Below are positions 6,364-7,538 of a stretch of 7,538 nt of DNA, piece after piece (position 1 is the stretch's first letter; every line of letters begins with the position of its first letter). A program made the translations under genes and the position numbers. This stretch comes from an uncultured Christensenellaceae bacterium (GTDB taxonomy: Bacteria; Bacillota; Clostridia; Christensenellales; Christensenellaceae). The notes beneath the pieces were generated by a model. It was not told the DNA's origin and made no database searches. It worked only from the letters and a program-made list of their open reading frames with translations. The stretch is taken from NCBI GenBank assembly GCA_934438035.1, contig CAKSBK010000041.1, forward strand, positions 1 through 7,538. Reading direction: 5' to 3'.

Positions 6364-6377
6364 TTAGCTAAAGCTAA
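6364..6377. promoter_or_regulatory. Operator-like palindrome, copy D, just before feoB
   Basis: TTAGC-TAAA-GCTAA, flanked by A on the left and C on the right exactly as in the three copies at the feo promoter. It lies between the second feoA and feoB, 7 bp upstream of the feoB ribosome binding site. It may bind the same regulator and act on an internal promoter or as a roadblock. I found no convincing internal promoter here (best guess TTAATC-N17-TTTAAA, weak). Confidence 0.65.
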
Positions 6378-6413
6378 CTGTTTGTTTAAAATTAAGGGCA
6401 TACGCCCGATTAA

Positions 6414-6635
6414 TCACTCAACTTCTATCATTTCGGCGTCAGCCTTACGAATTGAAAGCTCGTAGCCTCTAACCGTTACTTCAACCGGGTCTCCTAATGG
6501 AGCGACTTTTCTCACCTTGACCTCAACGCCCTTAGTTATACCCATGTCCATAATTCTTCTTTTAACCGCGCCTTCGCCGTGCAGCTTCACAACCTTCACG
6601 CAGTCTCCGATTTTTGCCTGTCTCAGAGTTTTCAT
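6414..6635 (-). CDS. feoA: FeoA-family protein, second of two
   Basis: A 73-residue SH3-like beta-barrel protein, the normal FeoA length. Typical FeoA features are the opening LRQAKIGD (4-11), the helix HGEGAVKRRIMDMGI (19-33), the strand after KGVEV (35-39), APLGDP (45-50) and the closing strands VRGYELSIRKADAEMI (55-70). FeoA proteins are small cytoplasmic partners that are thought to bind FeoB and influence its GTPase or transport activity. The start at 6635 has AAAGGAG with an 8-nt gap. The gene is 19 bp behind the first FeoA gene and 69 bp ahead of feoB. This copy is closer to the standard FeoA pattern than its neighbour. Confidence 0.93.
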   Translation of the reverse strand: MKTLRQAKIGDCVKVVKLHGEGAVKRRIMDMGITKGVEVKVRKVAPLGDPVEVTVRGYELSIRKADAEMIEVE

Positions 6636-6654
6636 GCTGTAATCTCCTTTAAAT

Positions 6655-6867
6655 TTATATCATTATTTTTGAAGCCATCTCCTTACTGACGGCAATCCTT
6701 ACTTCTTTAACGTTTACTATTATATTTCCCGCTACTTCCGTAACAATCCTTACGTTTCCGCCTGCGACAAACCCGAGATCTTCGAGATGCTTTTTAACCT
6801 CAGGGCTTCCTCCGACTTTTTTAATTATGTTTTCTTCACCAACATTTGCGAGCGTTAACGGCATCAT
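6655..6867 (-). CDS. feoA: FeoA-family protein, first of two
   Basis: A 70-residue FeoA-type SH3-like protein. It keeps the family plan: PLTLANVGEE (3-12), a helix with the FeoA-like pattern VKKHLEDLGFVAG (24-36), two beta strands with VRIVTEVAGNIIVNV (39-53) and the end strand VRIAVSKEMASKIMI (56-70). I place the start at ATG 6867 because AAAGGTGG ends 8 nt upstream. The in-frame GTG at 6879 is itself part of that ribosome binding site and is not a credible start; ATG 6864 is a close alternative. It is the promoter-proximal gene of the feo operon. It differs a good deal from the second FeoA, so the two probably have separate roles, for example one contacting FeoB and one another partner. This is inference. 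Confidence 0.9.
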   Translation of the reverse strand: MMPLTLANVGEENIIKKVGGSPEVKKHLEDLGFVAGGNVRIVTEVAGNIIVNVKEVRIAVSKEMASKIMI

Positions 6868-6875
6868 ATAATTAA

Positions 6876-6884
6876 CCACCTTTT
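6876..6884 (-). promoter_or_regulatory. Ribosome binding site of the first feoA
   Basis: AAAAGGTGG on the minus strand with an 8-nt gap to ATG 6867. It contains the GTG that would otherwise be taken as an upstream start. Confidence 0.8.
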
Positions 6885-6892
6885 GTATTAAA

Positions 6893-6906
6893 TTAGCATG
6901 GGCTAA
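6893..6906. promoter_or_regulatory. Operator-like palindrome, copy A
   Basis: TTAGC-ATGG-GCTAA followed by C. It lies in the feo leader about 36-49 nt after the predicted transcript start. An additional half-site-like TAGCC (6911-6915) forms a second inverted repeat, GGCTA-N5-TAGCC, with its edge. Confidence 0.8.
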
Positions 6907-6926
6907 CTAATAGCCTTGAAAAATGA

Positions 6927-6940
6927 TTAGCCTTTGCTAA
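6927..6940. promoter_or_regulatory. Operator-like palindrome, copy B
   Basis: TTAGC-CTTT-GCTAA followed by C. It begins right after the predicted feo transcript start (about 6942), a standard place for a repressor to block clearance. Its centre is 34 bp from copy A and 25 bp from copy C. Confidence 0.85.
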
Positions 6941-6948
6941 CCATAAGT

Positions 6949-6977
6949 ATATTAGCATATGCTAACTTGTGTGTCAA
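6949..6977 (-). promoter_or_regulatory. Promoter of the feo operon
   Basis: On the minus strand a perfect TTGACA (6972-6977), a 17-bp spacer and TAATAT (6949-6954), the latter preceded by TGC as an extended -10. A-rich tracts directly upstream of the -35 could act as an UP element. The predicted start is near 6942. Operator copy C fills the spacer and touches the -10, so a bound regulator would exclude RNA polymerase. Confidence 0.8.
6952..6965. promoter_or_regulatory. Operator-like palindrome, copy C, inside the feo promoter
   Basis: TTAGC-ATAT-GCTAA followed by C; the whole 14 bp is a perfect palindrome because the centre ATAT is also self-complementary. It overlaps the feo -10 box and spacer, the strongest argument that these sites mediate repression. 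Confidence 0.88.
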
Positions 6978-7044
6978 TATTTTTTTTGTAAAAAATCCCT
7001 ATTTTTTTGATTCTTTTTATGCTTTCTTTTCATCTTTTGTTTTA

Positions 7045-7073
7045 TTGAAAGTAAATTTTAAATATGCTATACT
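7045..7073 (+). promoter_or_regulatory. Promoter of the DtxR/MntR-type regulator
   Basis: TTGAAA (7045-7050), a 17-bp spacer and TATACT (7068-7073), giving a start near 7080 and a leader of only about 17 nt. No TTAGC-N4-GCTAA site lies here, so the regulator is probably not autorepressed through that motif. Confidence 0.75.
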
Positions 7074-7096
7074 CTATTATATAAGGAGGAATAATT

Positions 7097-7465
7097 ATGC
7101 ATTTACAGGAATCGGGAGAGATGTACCTCGAAACGATATTAATACTTTCAAAAAAAATGAGCGATGTGCGCTCAATTGACATATGCGAATATATGGGCTA
7201 TTCCAAGCCCAGCGTTTCAAGAGCTGTCGGTCTGTTAAAAAACGGCGAATATATTAACGTTGATAAATACGGCTATATTACGCTTTCCCCCTCGGGAAGA
7301 GAGGTCGCAGAAAAAATATACGAGCGCCATACGCTTCTGACTCAATTTCTAATTAAAATAGGGGTTGACGAAAAAACCGCCGCCGAAGACGCCTGCCGAT
7401 TGGAGCATGTTATAAGCGACGCTTCTTTTAACGCAATTAAAAAGCACGCCATGGGAAATAAATGA
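7097..7465 (+). CDS. DtxR/MntR-family metal-dependent repressor, probably iron-responsive
   Basis: A 122-residue two-domain member of the DtxR/MntR family, lacking the SH3-like third domain of DtxR and shorter than B. subtilis MntR (142). An N-terminal winged helix (about 1-62) has a recognition helix near SKPSVSRAVGLL (36-47); the dimerisation helices follow. Aligned by eye to known metal ligands, it has Met9 (DtxR Met10, MntR Asp8), Glu12 (MntR Glu11), His78 (DtxR His79, MntR His77), Cys100 (DtxR Cys102, MntR Glu99), Glu103 and His104. Met and Cys at these places are the DtxR iron-type choices; the segment ACRLEHVISD (99-108) is very close to that of DtxR. AAGGAGG lies 7 nt before the ATG. 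It is divergent from the feo operon, whose promoter carries the palindromes it most likely binds. Iron specificity and target are inferred. Confidence 0.9.
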   Translation: MHLQESGEMYLETILILSKKMSDVRSIDICEYMGYSKPSVSRAVGLLKNGEYINVDKYGYITLSPSGREVAEKIYERHTLLTQFLIKIGVDEKTAAEDACRLEHVISDASFNAIKKHAMGNK

Positions 7466-7469
7466 TTTT

Positions 7470-7492
7470 CGCCGCTTAAAAGCGGCGTTTTT
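7470..7492 (+). terminator. Terminator of the regulator gene
   Basis: A 7-bp GC-rich stem, CGCCGCT (7470-7476) with AGCGGCG (7481-7487), has a TAAA loop (7477-7480) and runs into five T residues. It begins 4 nt after the regulator stop codon. The last 46 bases of the window show no supported feature. Confidence 0.9.
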
Positions 7493-7538
7493 ATTTGCTT
7501 TTACTTATAATTTTTTTACGCGGTTAACAGCCTATAAC

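Noticed and set aside
6345..6401. Nineteen-residue N-terminal extension of FeoB from ATG 6401
   Set aside because: The stretch holds the operator-like palindrome and the true ribosome binding site, and FeoB proteins begin directly with the G domain.
6396..6407. GGGC-N4-GCCC hairpin between the second feoA and feoB as an internal terminator
   Set aside because: The stem has only 4 bp and no clean T-tract follows on the minus strand (TTAATTTT); it is too weak to call, though it could influence message processing.
6978..7044. T-rich stretch in the feo-regulator gap as a riboswitch or small RNA
   Set aside because: It is upstream of both predicted transcripts and lacks stable stems; it is better explained as A/T-rich promoter flanking DNA.
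7500..7538. Possible 3' end of a minus-strand gene entering from the right edge
   Set aside because: An open frame of only a few codons before a stop, with no terminator signature behind it on that strand; not enough to support a gene.

Overview
The window looks like chromosomal DNA of a low-to-middle GC Firmicute, most likely a member of the Clostridia. The grounds are strong AGGAGG-type ribosome binding sites before almost every gene, sigma-A type promoters, many simple hairpin/T-tract terminators, and a clostridial-style iron cassette (two FeoA, FeoB, a FeoB-associated Cys-rich peptide, a small HMA protein and a short DtxR/MntR-type regulator). No mobile element, phage gene, CRISPR array, tRNA or rRNA was seen.

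Left part (1-3146). The minus strand carries the first 17 codons of a gene running off the left edge, probably of the RbsD/FucU sugar mutarotase family. Next on the same strand is a short-chain dehydrogenase/reductase (SDR) with its own promoter and terminator. The SDR has lost the usual catalytic tyrosine (Phe161 in the Y-x-x-x-K position). Divergent from it, on the plus strand, are a GT4 glycosyltransferase and a PlsC-like acyltransferase that overlap by 20 bp. They look like a small membrane lipid/glycolipid operon and end in a terminator built on the acyltransferase stop codon.

Right part (3271-7492). A ferrous iron uptake operon runs on the minus strand: feoA-like 1, feoA-like 2, feoB, a 56-residue Cys-rich membrane peptide (missed by simple ORF length cut-offs), a hairpin terminator, then an 82-residue HMA protein and a second terminator. 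Divergent from it is a DtxR/MntR-family regulator on the plus strand. The feo promoter (TTGACA-N17-TAATAT) is covered by a 14-bp palindrome, TTAGC-N4-GCTAA. There are three copies around the feo promoter and a fourth immediately before feoB. The regulator has methionine and cysteine where Mn-specific MntR has Asp and Glu, as in iron-sensing DtxR. The simplest reading is an iron-responsive repressor that shuts off the feo operon through these sites when iron is sufficient, while its own promoter has no such site.

The least ordinary features are an acidic insertion of about 108 residues in the first extracytoplasmic loop of FeoB, the four-site operator family including one inside the operon, the hybrid metal site of the regulator, the Tyr-to-Phe change in the SDR, and a terminator inside the iron cassette. 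I do not see a clearly new multi-gene system. The window is mostly recognisable families with unusual details. All function calls rest on reading motifs by eye; no database search was possible.
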